Positions 1-63,500 of a stretch of 64,000 nucleotides of DNA are shown piece by piece. Both the position numbers and the translations under genes were made by a program. The notes below the pieces were generated by a model that worked only from the letters and a program-made list of their open reading frames with translations, had not been told where the DNA came from and did not search any database. This DNA comes from Pterobdella sp. o SKG-2022. Lineage: Eukaryota; Annelida; Clitellata; Hirudinida; Piscicolidae. Each line of letters opens with the position of its first letter. Position 1 is the stretch's first letter. The stretch covers positions 3,070,772-3,134,771 of the forward strand of contig OZ038325.1 in the NCBI GenBank assembly GCA_964035795.1, in the 5' to 3' direction.

Positions 1-1320
1 GTTAGATTAAAGATATTTGGATAAGTGAGAAACTTGTTTTTTAATTTTGTGTCTGTTTAAATGTGTGTATGTTTTTGTTTGTATAGGATTTAATACAATT
101 CATTTGCAATAGTATATTTATGCATCATGCTCCAAGTCATGTGAAATTAAAAAAAACATACATTTGTAAGATTAATATCGATTTTAAATACAAAATACTG
201 TGTGCAAGAGTATTCACATATGTGTAAGAGAATCCCACAAACAACATGTGTTTTTAGGGAGGTGTGAGTTTATGTGTGTGATTGAACATCAATAGGGTGT
301 GTGTTTGCATGTGAGTGTAAATTAGTTCTGTGTTTTTGCTTATGTTTTTCTTTTGTTATGCATGTGTGTACATGAATAATTTTTGAAATTATGTTTCAAT
401 CATTATGCATTTTGGGAAGAATTCATGATCTAAAAAATGTATGTGCGTTTGTAAAGATTGTATGATGTTCACTCCATATGTACGTGATAATGCTCATATG
501 CACGTGATGATCTTGAAACTCCCTGGTCATACATCACTAAAATGAAACTCGTAGGTTATTATTATTGTTATTATACGGACAATGTCCACATGTACGTGAT
601 AATGTCCGTATGCATGTGATAATGCCAACATGTACGTGATAATGTTCATATGTATGTGATGATATCAAAAAACAGCTTCTTTTTTTTGAAAGAAGATAAA
701 ACTGGAAAAATATGAAGATGAGTTGTGTATATAATTTAAAAATTCTATTTTTTTGTGTTTATACACATGTTGACAAACTTCTATGTTTGTATGTGTATGA
801 ATCTCGCTTATAATTGTGTAAAAGGTTAAGTATGTGATTAAAATTTAGTTTGTGTATGAGGAAAATGATGTACGCGTACAAACTTGTGGATGTGTGCACG
901 TGAGAAGAATGATGGATGCGCAGCTAATGAAGGGAACATTAAAAGACATTAGTTATAAAACAGGGATGGGCTTAAACTTAATAATTAATTTGCAATTAAA
1001 AAATTAAATATTATGCCTTTTGAAATGCTGTCTTTGGTTTTTTTCTTCTTCCGTTTTATTTTATTTTTTGGCTCAATTTTAAGTGTATTTTTTATTATTT
1101 TTGTTTAAATTTTTGTTTTTAATAATTTTTTTAAAATTTTTTCATACTTTTTTTGAATAAGACAAATTTAACTTCAAAGGGATCTATTTAAAAATTACAA
1201 ATAAATATGAGAAATTATAAACTAAACAGAAAATAAATTTTTTATTCTCTGTCAACTTATTTTTTATTTGTCCATCCACCCTTCCTTCATCCATCCATCT
1301 TTTTTACCTGTTACCTGTAT
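1..1320. other. AT-rich intergenic DNA, no gene seen
   Basis: TG-rich and A/T-rich sequence without a convincing exon on either strand. It contains the tandem repeat listed at 474-664. The short frames present are low complexity. Confidence 0.6.
474..664. repeat. Degenerate ~20-bp tandem repeat, CATATGTACGTGATAATG-like
   Basis: Units resembling CATATGTACGTGATAATG occur at about 474-510 (two) and 588-664 (four), separated by an unrelated 75-bp stretch. Units differ by a few substitutions (CATATG/CACATG, TACGTG/CACGTG/CATGTG) and carry E-box-like cores. No coding frame runs through the array. Confidence 0.7.
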
Positions 1321-1327
1321 TATTCGA

Positions 1328-1400
1328 CCAATCAGCAGGTAGAATATCAACGCCATCACTATATAAAGAGACGACTTTGTCCTCTGCAAGCTCATTGTTT
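1328..1400 (+). promoter_or_regulatory. Candidate core promoter: CCAAT box plus TATA box
   Basis: A CCAAT box (1328-1332) is followed 30 bp later by TATAAA at 1362-1367 in a locally less AT-rich block, and by a pyrimidine-containing candidate start region about 25-30 bp downstream. A donor-like CATAAG/GTTAGC lies near 1425. No downstream coding exon was recognised, so a 5' UTR exon or a non-coding transcript is only a possibility. In DNA this AT-rich a TATAAA alone means little; the pairing with CCAAT is what makes it worth noting. Confidence 0.35.
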
Positions 1401-1429
1401 ATCGATTCCACTTTTAGTTACATAAGGTT

Positions 1430-4070
1430 AGCGCTTCACTTTTTATTTTAACTTTTCAAATTTTAACATTTCAAAAGTATATTTTTCAATTATTTTATGG
1501 ACCATTTATGATGCATATTTTTTTTAACGAATATTTGAAATAGATTAAAAACGATAATAATAACAAAGAAAAAATTATCGATAAAAAATAAAAAATGAAA
1601 ATAAAGAAAAAATAATAATAAAAATAATAATAATAGAAATAATAGTTCGTCTTCACATCCATGCTCCAGAAGGGTTGTCAAGGTGACCAGATGATTTTAT
1701 CTTCTTGTTATTTTTTTTATTATTATTCTATTGTCGTTTTTGTGTTTTTGATTATTTTTAAAATTTTTATATAAAATGCTCTAAATTATTTTGTATTTTT
1801 CAAAATTTTTGTTTTGTTATTCGTTTTAAAAACTTATTGATTTCTTACTCTGATGTTGTTTGATTTAAAAAAAAATTTTTTTTTGCAAAACTTGCAAAAA
1901 GTAGTGGGCAAAAAAGATTAATTATTGAAATAATAATAAAATGAAAATAAGAAGAATAATCTAAAGCACCGTGAAACAAATCTTAAAAAACAACAAAGGC
2001 TGATCATAACATGGTTACCTGGAAGTTGTGAGATATGGTGATTAAAATGACCGATCGATAATGAGAGGAGAAGGAAGAGGAAGAAGAAGGAGAAGAGAAA
2101 AAGAGATGGAGGATGAAAACGAGAATAAACCAAAAAGCATAAAAAAATGGAAAAAGGCGAAAAAAGAAAAAAATGAAATGCAAAATGCAAAATGAAAAAA
2201 GAAAATTGTACGGAAAAAAATAGATGAACGGGGTAAATAAGAAAAAAGAAGACGAGGAGGAAAATGATGGCGGTAGTGATGATAATGAGGAAAAAAAATC
2301 TTGAAAAATGAATGAACATTCCGATATGCTGATGGAAATGATGGAATGATGAACTCATGGAGAAATGAAAATGAAAAAAACGAAAAATTTCTTAAAGGAA
2401 TATTTAATGTTAAAACGCACTAATTAGTTTATATTACTTTAAATATCCAACTGGGAATCGGACCATGTGCCTTCGAGTCTTTTCTACAACTAAGCTACCC
2501 ATGATAATGATCTCGACTCATCGTTGGCTACCTGCTGATAATATTATTCAAATTTTATCAGCAGTTAAACCACTGATGTGACGAATCATTGTGGTCTTCT
2601 GTGTGTGTGTGTGCGTGAGTTTTTAATTATGGATGTGTGTTTGTGAATGTGCTTGAAAGTGTTTTAATGTGTGTACGCAAGTTTGTGTAAATGGATGTGT
2701 GAGCATGAGATGTTGCACCACGTGAAGTTCGAAGAAACAACATTAACCGCATGACTCTCACAGACTTATGCTGAAGACCACATTTTTATGCATGTGTGAT
2801 GTTGTGTTTATATATAAAAACTGTAATTATTAGCTGACATTTTATTTTGAGCTGCTTTGCTTTTCCTTGACTGGTGCAAGATGGAAACTCCATAATTCAG
2901 GGTCTCAAATGATATCACTGGTTTCACTTTGACACTCTCAATAGTATTGCATCATTATCAATGTTATATTTTTTAAAAACATCTTATGGGTCTTTTCAGA
3001 TTTTTCAATCTTCAAAATGAAGAAACGTTTAGATGCATTAATTGCTTCACTAAAATTGAAATTCCGAAAAATTCAACTTCATTTTTAATTTGTGAAATTT
3101 TCATTTTTTTGAAACATGCATCTAAAAACTTCTTCATCTTGAAGATTTTGAAAATTAATAATGTTAGTATATAAATCCTACTTTTAAATTATCCCAAGTT
3201 ATATTGATATTAGTTCATTTCGTTTGAATAAACATCAAGTTTTGAGGCTGTACATTTAAAAAATTCATAATTCAAAATAAACGCATCTATGATATCAATA
3301 GCAATAATAAATATAAAAACCATCAAAATAAAAAGAATATTAATCATAAAATAATAGCAACAAAATAATAACAATAATAATCATAACAGCAATACTAGTT
3401 TATCTTACAATTATAACCACATCAATCGATAAAATTCGAAAAAAAATTATGATCCATCTTGCCCGTAATATACCATGTACAAGTAAAATAAAATACATCG
3501 ACCAACGACATGAAGATCATTATCAAGAGGCACAACTATCATTATCATAGGAAGCTATAAAAATGGATAATAATAGAAATAATACAAAAAATAATTTTGA
3601 AAAAAATGGAAAAATGATATCAGTAGGAATTTTTTTATTTTATGAAAAACCCCACCACATTGCAGACACAGGCACGTGTTGATAAGGAGACATCAATTGC
3701 GATGATATTAAATATAAAAATGAAATGTACTCATTTTAATGATATTATAAGTATACCAATTCAAATGATAATAATAATAACGATTGAAACAAACAATGAT
3801 TATAATAGAAATAATAATAAAAACAACAATAATTAAAATAAAAATAAAAATAGCAATAGAAACAACATTAAGACCATCAAACAGAGGAAGAGTATCATAA
3901 CTGATTACCATGGTGTTTATACTAATAATAGCACATAATAATAATAATAATGAAAATTGAATAATAATGGAAAAAAATTAACAGTGATGAAAATAACAAC
4001 AACAGAATGATAATAAAGAAATGAAAGGAATACAAACTAATAATATTGATAGTTAAGGTTAATAATGTCA
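1430..4070. other. AT-rich intergenic DNA downstream of ARMH3
   Basis: Mostly A/T runs and AAT-type imperfect repeats (especially 3300-4060), plus the tRNA-like relic. No conserved exon was found. The ARMH3 transcript must end here; minus-strand hexamers resembling AATAAA or ATTAAA occur (for example near 3632 and 3736) but are too common in such DNA to choose one. Confidence 0.55.
2445..2520 (-). repeat. tRNA-like relic (degenerate SINE head or tRNA pseudogene)
   Basis: The minus strand reads an A-box-like GGGTAGCTTAGTTGTAG and about 30 bases later a B-box-like GGTCCGATTCCCAG. Spacing fits an internal Pol III promoter, but the acceptor stem does not pair convincingly. I read it as a decayed tRNA-derived element, not a working tRNA. 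Confidence 0.35.
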
Positions 4071-22155
<18,085 letters not shown>

Positions 22156-22426
22156 ATTTAATTTACCAGATTTCCTTTTTAACTCCAAATTCTGCCACTA
22201 CTAAATCTAAAAATGATTTTCGCTGATTTTAATGTAAAAGTTAATTTAGCTGTAAACTAAAGTTTTTTGAATTTAAATTTTATTTTCGTTTTTAAACAAT
22301 TTTTAATTTTTTTATTCAACATTAAATTTTGTAATTCATAAATTAAATGAATTTTTAGCTGTTTACATAGTGGTCGATAAAATGTGTTGAAATTTCATAC
22401 TTTTTAGGGTTTTGTGATTTTTGACT
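22156..22426. promoter_or_regulatory. Divergent promoter region between ARMH3 and REXO4
   Basis: Only 271 bp separate the ARMH3 ATG (22155, minus) from the REXO4 ATG (22427, plus). The stretch is AT-rich, without a TATA/CCAAT pair or CpG-rich core. Both 5' UTRs and both promoters must fit here unless upstream non-coding exons exist. The head-to-head layout suggests a shared bidirectional promoter. Confidence 0.7.
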
Positions 22427-22908
22427 ATGAAACATAGAAATGCTAAAAAGAATTTCAAAAAAGATCGATCAATAAAAGACATTTTGAAACAATTACCCAA
22501 AGAAACATTTAAAAATCTGAAAGAAATAAACCCTTCTCTAGTTCAACTAACAAAAGATGTCAAACAAATAGAAAATTCAAAAAATAAAAAATCTAAATCA
22601 TTTTTAAAATCTATTAAAAAAACTTCTACTAATGTTTCAAAACAGTCAGCTAAAAAATCCAAAAGTTTATTTGAAACCAATCAGGTAAAGACACCAAAAA
22701 CTTCCCCAATTTTCTCTGAAACAAATAATTCGACAACAAAAATTACAAAATCTAGCAACTCTCTGAAAAAAACGTTAAAAATCAATCCAGCCATAACAAA
22801 AGCCAAAAATTTATCCTCTCAACAACAAACCACCACAGCTTGCAACAAACAAAAAATGTACAATTGGAAAAAAGTTAGAAGCAAAAAAAATAAAAACAAT
22901 AATACCAA
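22427..22908 (+). CDS. REXO4: REXO4 exon 1 (start codon)
   Basis: 160 codons plus two bases, from MKHRNAKKNFKKDRSIKDIL, very rich in Lys, Ser, Thr and Asn, as expected for a nucleolar-targeted N-terminus. It includes NWKK, reminiscent of a short motif in vertebrate homologues. Donor GTTAGA at 22909 (phase 2) fits the next exon; a strong internal CAG/GTAAAG at 22684 could allow a shorter form. Confidence 0.8.
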
Positions 22909-25900
22909 GTTAGAATGATCATTTTGTTATTTCAGTGTTAATATAATTTTTAAAATAAAAAAATAATATCATAACAGAAACAATATCAATAATAATAAAT
23001 GATTTTTTCATCATATTGAAAAAAATAAACCACAGAATAAAAAGAGAAGAAATATGGTTTGATGATGTCAGTGAAGATTTGCTGGATTTAGAAAATAATA
23101 ATAATAAGGATATCAGTAATAATAATAATACTAGTAACATAAATATTAAATCCAATAATATCAACATCACTGAAAAAAACAGCTTAAAAACCAGCTCAAT
23201 GGGGTTAAAAAAGAATAAAAATAAGTTCAAAAGCACCACAATGCCTCTCATCACACAAACAACATGCACTAACACAAGCAACATTAAAGACTACTCCAAC
23301 AAGTACACATTTATTCCTACATTAAAATGTAAAATGAATTTTATATGAACAATAAAGCAATTTATTTTAACTACATATAAAAAACTGTAGAAAATGACTC
23401 AATTTAAATGAATTTATTTGCGATGGTGCGTGTTCATTATATTATATTTGATTCTTATAATGTTAGTATACTTGGTAATGTAAGTTCAACTTATGAAAAG
23501 CTTCATGTTATTATTCAGTTAATAAGTCTTTGATTCAAATTGTTTCCATTAAGTTAATCCATATGATTCACATCAATTTATTCAATTCAACTAATGCTAG
23601 CATAGTGTGTATGGAGACTTATCATTTGTTCATCCATGCGTCTTCTGTTTTATTATTCTTCCATCCTTCAATTCATTTTTTTTTTATCTTATTCATTCAT
23701 GTGTTGATTCTTTCATTCAAAAATCATTCATTAATAATCAGCTGGTAGAGCATTAGACTAATTACCTAAAGTTACTGGGTTCGATCCCACGTGGGCCAAC
23801 AATTAGCACCTGTTCCACAGTGTGTTTTCGCTACATTAAATTTGTAGCAAGCGCTTTGATCTATAAGGAAAAACGCTTTATAAATACCGCATTACATTCA
23901 TTTATCTGTAAAAGCATCCATCATTCAATCGTCTTCTCATACACACACTCATTTATTTATTATATTATTTTATTCAAAAAATCTTCTTCTATTCTTTCAT
24001 CTTCTAATCTATCCGTCCATCCATCCCACAGCAAAGTAACCAAGGTTTTAGGATTGGATTGTGAGATGGTTGGAGTGGGTGAAGGTTTGTGCCTTATCAT
24101 TTCATAATTATTCTTATTGTTGAGATTATTATTACTATATTTTTTTTTATTTCTATTATTATCATCATTGTGACCTTTATAATAAAGTTATCACGTTATT
24201 TTTTATGAACAGCCAATTTAATATTACTCGCCAGAGGACTTTTCACATACATAAATATACAATAATTTAAGCTATAATTACACAAACCTTCCTCAAAAAG
24301 CTTTCGTTCTTTTCATGCACATACATAAACATCACACACATACTTCCGCATTTGTCTACCGTGAGCCAGATGCAAAAAAGGATTGAGAGTAGAACATTTC
24401 TTTTGGTGGTTGTGAATGCCTTGTCGTTTGAAACTCAGCCCGGATTTTTAGCATTGGATGCTTTCTTGAGCTCTGTGTCTTTGTCTTACATGGTTAGCTA
24501 AACCAGCTTTATTGGCAGCTATTTTGTTGCAACCGGGAAACATGCAAAAAAGCGTTTGAACAGAATTGCTTATGTTGTCTGAATTATTGCTTTTGCTAGT
24601 ATATCGATCTCTAGCAAAATCTTTTTTTGCTTTTTCTGTTGATTTCTCACGTGCATTGAGATCATGAAGAAATTTTTAAATTTTGGTGCGCCATTTCTTT
24701 CTATCGCTTTTGCTCTCCAACTCGTCACCATATTTACTTCTTTAAAATTCGCATGTATGAGGTCATGCCACTTCTGTTTTTGTCCCTCTTGATGCCTCTT
24801 ACCATCTCTTATCTTACTTACCAAAAGTATTTTGGTAAGCGATCATCATGCATTCTCTCCACGTGACCAAGCCATTGGAGTCTTCTTTTCTGAATCATCA
24901 CATCAACCCTGTCTATCTTCACTTTGTTCCTAAGTTGAGTGTTTTTTATTTTATCCTATAGCGAAGACTCACACACACACACACACAGAGGGCAGAGAGA
25001 GCATGCTGGCAAGGGTGTCAATGGTGAATTGCAGAGGTGATCCAGTTCTTGATATGTTTGTCAAGCCATCTGAAAAAGTAGGTTAGGGTGTTGGTGGTTG
25101 GTGGTGAAGTAGTTGGAATTTTAGGTTACTGCAAGAAAGGGGAGGATTAATTGAGTGGAAGGGAGATGGAGGAGGGGAAGGGGGGTTACTGGAGGGATAG
25201 GATGGCGGCAATGTAAAAACAGGTTTTCAAAATTTAACTAGAAGTTAATTTTTTTTTCAATATTAAAAAAAATTTTTTTTAGAGTGGTCATGTTCTCTAT
25301 CAAATAATAATAATAACCATAAAGTTCTCCAGAAACACCATGTATCAATGTTTTTGCTGATTCTTCTGAAATTACTTCATAAAATGAGGCATTTTTTGAT
25401 TTTTTTTCATACTAATGACTCATGGCAAAAGTGACTGTCAAAAATTTTAGTTGAAATAATAGAAAAAGTATCAAAAAAATTGCTTTATTTTATGAAGTTA
25501 TTTCGAAAATCCACCAATTTATCATTATTAGTAATAAAAATAATATTATTATTATTGATAATCTTCATGTACGCACCTCAGGTGACAGACTATAGGACCA
25601 GATACAGTGGCATCAGACCACATCATCTCGTCAACGGTGCCATCTAGCGAACTATTATTGTTTTATTAATAATAAAATTTTATCATTATTAGACATCATG
25701 TCAATAAAAAATCATCACTATGATGAATATTTGTTAGCATTACTGTTGCCTTTTTTATTTTTAATCCCGTTATTGTAATTCTTGTTATTATTAGAAATTT
25801 TTTATTCATATTATTATTATTCACACCAGGAGCATCCCTGAAGGAGGCCCAGGAGAAGGTACACCACTTGCTGAAGAACCGTATCCTCGTGGGGCATGCT

Positions 25901-27564
25901 CTGCACCATGATCTTAAGGTCGTGTCATTAGAATAATAATAATCAGAATAATATATTTTTTATTAATAAAGCATAATAAGATGGTTTTTAAAAAATATTG
26001 TAGTTGCAATGGTAAGAGAATTACTTTTATTGTTATTGAGTTTTTGTTCTTTTTACTTATTTGATGTTATTGTTATTATCGGTTGCGTCAGTTTCCGTGC
26101 TAGCATGGGTTGGACGGTTGGACAATAATATTAATAATAATATAAAAATAATAATAATAACATCAATAATAATAATAAGCGTTAACACCATCCTTACCCA
26201 GGTGTTATATCTGGACCATCCACGAAAGAACACACGTGACACCAGCATCTATTTCCGGAAGGGTTTCAAACCTTCTCTTAAAGGGCTTGCCAAGGTAGGT
26301 ATTTTTATAACAAAAATATAATTATAACTAAAAAGATTAACTTCTACTGTTCATCTTTCATTGTTGTTATTTTGAGTATTAGTGTAAGAATAATATTAAT
26401 CAGATGAAAAATAATTCTTATTTTTTTTAGATTATTAAGTGTGATAGTTTTCTTAAAATATGAATAATAATAGTAATATTAGTTATAAAATATAAATAAT
26501 AAAAATATTAGCAGTAATAATAAGAACGCAACAGTTATAAATGCATATATGTCCCAGGATATTCTGGGAGTGGAGATTCAAGAGGGAGAGCATGATTCTG
26601 TGAGGATCATTATCATCACCATTCTCAACTTTCTCATCATCATTCTTCTCTATAAATTTCTTTCTTTTCCATTTTTTTCTTACTTTTTTTTCGTTTTTTT
26701 TTTTACTTTTTCAGTCTTTTGTTTATTCATCGCCATTAACGTCATCATCACCATCTTCTCATCACAATAGTCACCTCAAACATCAGCTGTACCTTCATCA
26801 TTATCAGCAGCACTGCTTTTTTCCAACATCAGCTTTCTCCATCATAATCATCTTCATCATCAGTCTGTTATTTTTCTCATCTGCTTCTTCTTCTTTCTGT
26901 TTTTTTTTTAGTTTTTTTTTTTATATCTTTTTTTCCTTGTTTTTTTTAATTTTTTTTTCCACTTTCTTATCATTTTAATCTCGTTTCTTTTTTCTATCCT
27001 TCTATCCATCACATTTCTCACGGAATCCAATCATCAAGACGATACTCATTCTATCAACTAAAAACATCAAGCCTTACAGACACACACACACATATATAAA
27101 CACATAAAAATTAAACATTCACATGAACAAAATTATTTCACACAAAGTATCTTAAATTTTATACCAATTCTGTTCATTAACTCATTACAAAAATATCACG
27201 CAGACAAATAACACATACAAAAAACACAAATATACAAACAGCTCACATTAAAAACAAATATACAAACAGCTCACATTACAAACAAATATATAAACAGCTC
27301 ACATTACAAACAAACATACAAAAAACCACACAAATAAACATCTGCGCCTTTCAACTCTTCCTCCTCCAAATCCACTTAAAAACCCAACAACAAACCCCAT
27401 AAATACAGATTCAAGACGCCAAGACTGCAATGAATTTATACATGTTGCACCGAAAAGATTGGGAAAAGAGTATAATGATGAAGAGGAAGAGGGTGGGAGG
27501 TGTAGTTGGCGGTGTCAAACAGCAAACTGAGTGGGTTAATGGACCTGGTGTATCGGAGGGCTGA
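22427..27564 (+). CDS. REXO4: REXO4, whole gene: 9 exons, DEDDh RNA exonuclease 4
   Basis: Homologue of REXO4 (XPMC2H), a nucleolar 3'-5' exonuclease of the DEDDh superfamily. Nine exons with matching phases give about 448 residues (human 422): a basic, low-complexity N-terminus, the EEIWFDDV motif shared with vertebrates, then the exonuclease domain. Catalytic residues are all present: D and E in LDCEMVGVG, D in VGHALHHDLK, H in GEHDS and D in IQDAKTAMNLY. The rest of the domain matches family positions (ESMLARVSMVN, VTDYRTRYSGIRP, LDHPRKNTRD, DILGVE). The tail ends in Lys/Arg-rich and Gly-rich sequence. A candidate AATAAA is at 27821. Introns carry a SINE (intron 2), a LINE fragment (intron 3) and a hairpin repeat (intron 4). 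Confidence 0.96.
23036..23328 (+). CDS. REXO4: REXO4 exon 2
   Basis: Contains REEIWFDDVSEDLLDLE, matching human EEDIWFDDVDPADIE, followed by Asn-rich low complexity. Acceptor AAACCACAG, donor GTAAAA in phase 1. Confidence 0.9.
23735..23920 (+). mobile_element. tRNA-derived SINE with an L2/V-SINE-like tail
   Basis: Head: A box TGGTAGAGCATTAGA (23743) and B box GGTTCGATCCC (23778), about 35 bases apart, as in a tRNA. Tail: two copies of a CGCTTT motif, GCGCTTTGATCTATAAGG and ACGCTTTATAAATACC, like the 3' hairpin shared by L2-clade LINEs and V-SINEs. It lies in REXO4 intron 2, sense. Confidence 0.8.
24037..24084 (+). CDS. REXO4: REXO4 exon 3: ExoI motif
   Basis: Joint Leu, TKVLGLDCEMVGVGE, carrying the first two catalytic acids (D and E of LDCE). 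Acceptor GCAAAG chosen for phase; the CCCACAG five bases upstream has the wrong phase. Donor GTTTGT. Confidence 0.93.
24350..24965 (-). mobile_element. LINE A-family 3' fragment in REXO4 intron 3
   Basis: The minus strand encodes the thumb end (RLQWLGHVERM), linker (NMVTSWRAKAIERN) and finger with NKAGLANHVRQRH, closely resembling the C-terminus of LINE A. It ends about 25 bp before exon 4. Antisense to REXO4. Confidence 0.88.
24989..25077 (+). CDS. REXO4: REXO4 exon 4, acceptor beside a (CA)n run
   Basis: GRESMLARVSMVNCRGDPVL then DMFVKPSEK; human EESMAARVSIVNQYGKCVYDKYVKPTE. The acceptor AG directly follows an (AC)n run, which replaces a normal pyrimidine tract. Donor GTAGGT, phase 0. Confidence 0.95.
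25339..25512. mobile_element. Hairpin repeat family R1, copy 2
   Basis: Begins CATGTATCAATG like copy 1. Arms ATTACTTCATAAAATGAGGC (25371) and TTGCTTTATTTTATGAAGTT (25479-25498) are inverted. REXO4 intron 4. Confidence 0.7.
25582..25636 (+). CDS. REXO4: REXO4 exon 5
   Basis: 18 codons plus one base, VTDYRTRYSGIRPHHLVN; human VTDYRTAVSGIRPENLKQ. Acceptor CACCTCAG, donor GTGCCA. Confidence 0.95.
25830..25918 (+). CDS. REXO4: REXO4 exon 6: ExoII motif
   Basis: ASLKEAQEKVHHLLKNRILV then GHALHHDLK, which carries the third catalytic Asp. Acceptor CACACCAG, donor GTCGTG, phase 0. Confidence 0.95.
26202..26294 (+). CDS. REXO4: REXO4 exon 7
   Basis: 31 codons beginning VLYLDHPRKNTRDTSIYFRK; human VLFLDHPKKKIRDTQKY. 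Acceptor TTACCCAG, donor GTAGGT. Confidence 0.95.
26558..26599 (+). CDS. REXO4: REXO4 exon 8: catalytic His
   Basis: 14 codons, DILGVEIQEGEHDS; human KILGLQVQQAEHCS. Acceptor TGTCCCAG, donor GTGAGG. Confidence 0.94.
27227..27316 (+). repeat. Three copies of a ~29-bp tandem repeat in REXO4 intron 8
   Basis: Copies share ATATACAAACAGCTCACATT with few changes and end about 90 bp upstream of the exon 9 acceptor. Confidence 0.75.
27409..27564 (+). CDS. REXO4: REXO4 exon 9: ExoIII motif and stop
   Basis: 51 codons from IQDAKTAMNLYMLHRKDWEK to stop TGA; human IQDAQAAMRLYVMVKKEWE. It carries the last catalytic Asp and a basic tail (MMKRKR). Acceptor AAATACAG. Confidence 0.95.
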   Translation: MQDAKTAMNLYMLHRKDWEKSIMMKRKRVGGVVGGVKQQTEWVNGPGVSEG

Positions 27565-29709
27565 TGGGGTGGTGGTATGATAATGGTGGGTAAAGGTGGT
27601 TTAAACTCCGGTATCGGTGTGAAAATAGGCATGATGGTGCGATAGAGGGTTTAGTATATAAGCGGTAATTTTAAGGGTATTATTGAAGGGCTAATAGGTT
27701 TTTTAAGGAGTTGGTATTCACGGTAGTCGTATGCTGGTTCGTTAGAGAGATGGGTGGTATTATGTGAATAGGATAGGCTAATGATTGAAGGTACGTGAAT
27801 ATTGAAGAGAAAATTTAGTGAATAAATAGATGAAATAATTGGATTCGCTAAATAATCGATGGGAGTGTATGGCATAAAGAAGTATAAATGACGAGTTGTA
27901 CTGAGGATGGGTTTGGTATGAGATACAATGCCAGTTTGAGAGGTAGATAAATAGAAATGAACAGATAGATAGATTGAAGGATAGAAAAATAGAAAATGAT
28001 GTAGGGAGGCAGATTAAGAGGCAGAAAAATTAATAGAGATAGACTGACAGACAGAAAGAAAAGATAAATAGACAGACGAGTAGGCAAACAAATGAACAAA
28101 TCGAGAAAATACAGAAAGAATAAAATAACAGAGACAAAAAAGCAGACAGTGGCATAGACAGATAAAAAGCAGGCATCATTCAAGAAGCAGGCAGTCGCAC
28201 GGAAACAAAGACAAACATAAAGATAACCAGAAACAGAAATCACGGCAAGAAGAATGGACGAATGGATGACAGAAGCATTGTAATGATGTTACAAGCTAGT
28301 GCTTTATATTGCCACGTTTGCTGTTTGACGTATCCTAATTGCATGGCCGATATAAGGCTTTGCATTTCACGTACACATGTGTACTCACGCACATACACGC
28401 AAACACGATGACAAATAAACACAGATGCAAATACACACAGATATTGTTATAACTCAAGCACATTACAATCATAGCATACCCCAACATAAATAAACACGCA
28501 TGGAAGAAGATAGTCACATGTACATGCACATAAATAAAATCACACACACGTCCATAAATAATATACACACATTTCTAAATAATTTCAAACACACACACTA
28601 AAACGACATCAGACAAACATATGAAAAAAATCTCCGTATGTATGTGTTTTGTGTTTGCATGTCTTTTTGAGTGAGTTTGGTATATTTGTATATATAAATA
28701 AATAAATATATATATATATATGTTTTTGCGTGTGGGGGTTTGTATTTATGTGTTTTTTGAATGGTTTTAGGGTAAATATGTGTATGTTTGCTTGTACATG
28801 TGTGATGATGTCTTTATGGTCGTATATTCGCGGGCGTTATAGGGAGGGTGTGGCATGGAAGGAAACTCTATATAAACACGGCTTTTTGATTAAAAGTGGA
28901 CTTATTTGAAAATAAAAACATTTTGCTGTTCTTTATTGACGGCCATGAATAATTTTTTGGTTTGACGTTGTGTTGAATAAAAAAAGAAATAAAAGATTAT
29001 AAATAAGAATAAAATAGAAATAAAAGAAGATAATAAGTTGAAAATAAAAACTGTTAATCTCATGAATAATGGAATGTATAAAAATAAGAGTAATAAAAAT
29101 GATTTCGTTGAAAAAATAACTTTATTGTTGTCGTTTTGTAGTTGAGCTGTGTAGCTTCAATAACAAAACATAAAACTTTGGAAATAGTTATATTATTTTT
29201 GTTATTAATTTAATTAACTTGCAATATATAACTTTTAAAACATAATTTCTATGCAAAATTAAGCTAATAGAAGTATAACTAAGATGGACGATGGCAAAAA
29301 TAAAATTAAAAAAACGAGAGGATTAATGGAAGGAAATATCAAAAAGTAAAATCATGAACAACATAAAATAAATTTTTAAAAAATAAAATAATTATAAAAA
29401 TGAAGGAGATGAAAATAATCAATAATGATGAAAAGGAAATGGATGTGGGACCGAAAAAATTGGATCTCAGCCAGCTTCGTTGCCTTGACAACCAACTATT
29501 AACATAGATTATAAAAAATAATGAAATAAAGCTTTTAATAAAGAAGAGGATAATAAGGATAAAAAATAATGATAATCATAAAAAAAATAAAAATATTTTG
29601 CAAATCCTTTTGAGGCAATATAGAGAAAAGCTTACTAAGTGAATCTATAAAAATAACATACTAATACTTGGAGAGTAATAATAAAAATAAACTTATTTTT
29701 ATTGTTAAA
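27565..29709. other. Intergenic DNA between REXO4 and the SUEL/CUB gene
   Basis: REXO4 3' UTR (candidate AATAAA 27821-27826), then GATA/GACA-like and AC-rich simple sequence. A TATATAAA at 28869-28876 in CTATATAAACACGGC sits about 830 bp before the signal-peptide exon and could serve that gene. No conserved exon seen. Confidence 0.5.

Positions 29710-63500
<33,791 letters not shown>

Noticed and set aside
23738..23800. Functional tRNA gene
   Set aside because: A and B boxes are good, but the ends do not form an acceptor stem and an L2-like tail follows, so it is a SINE.
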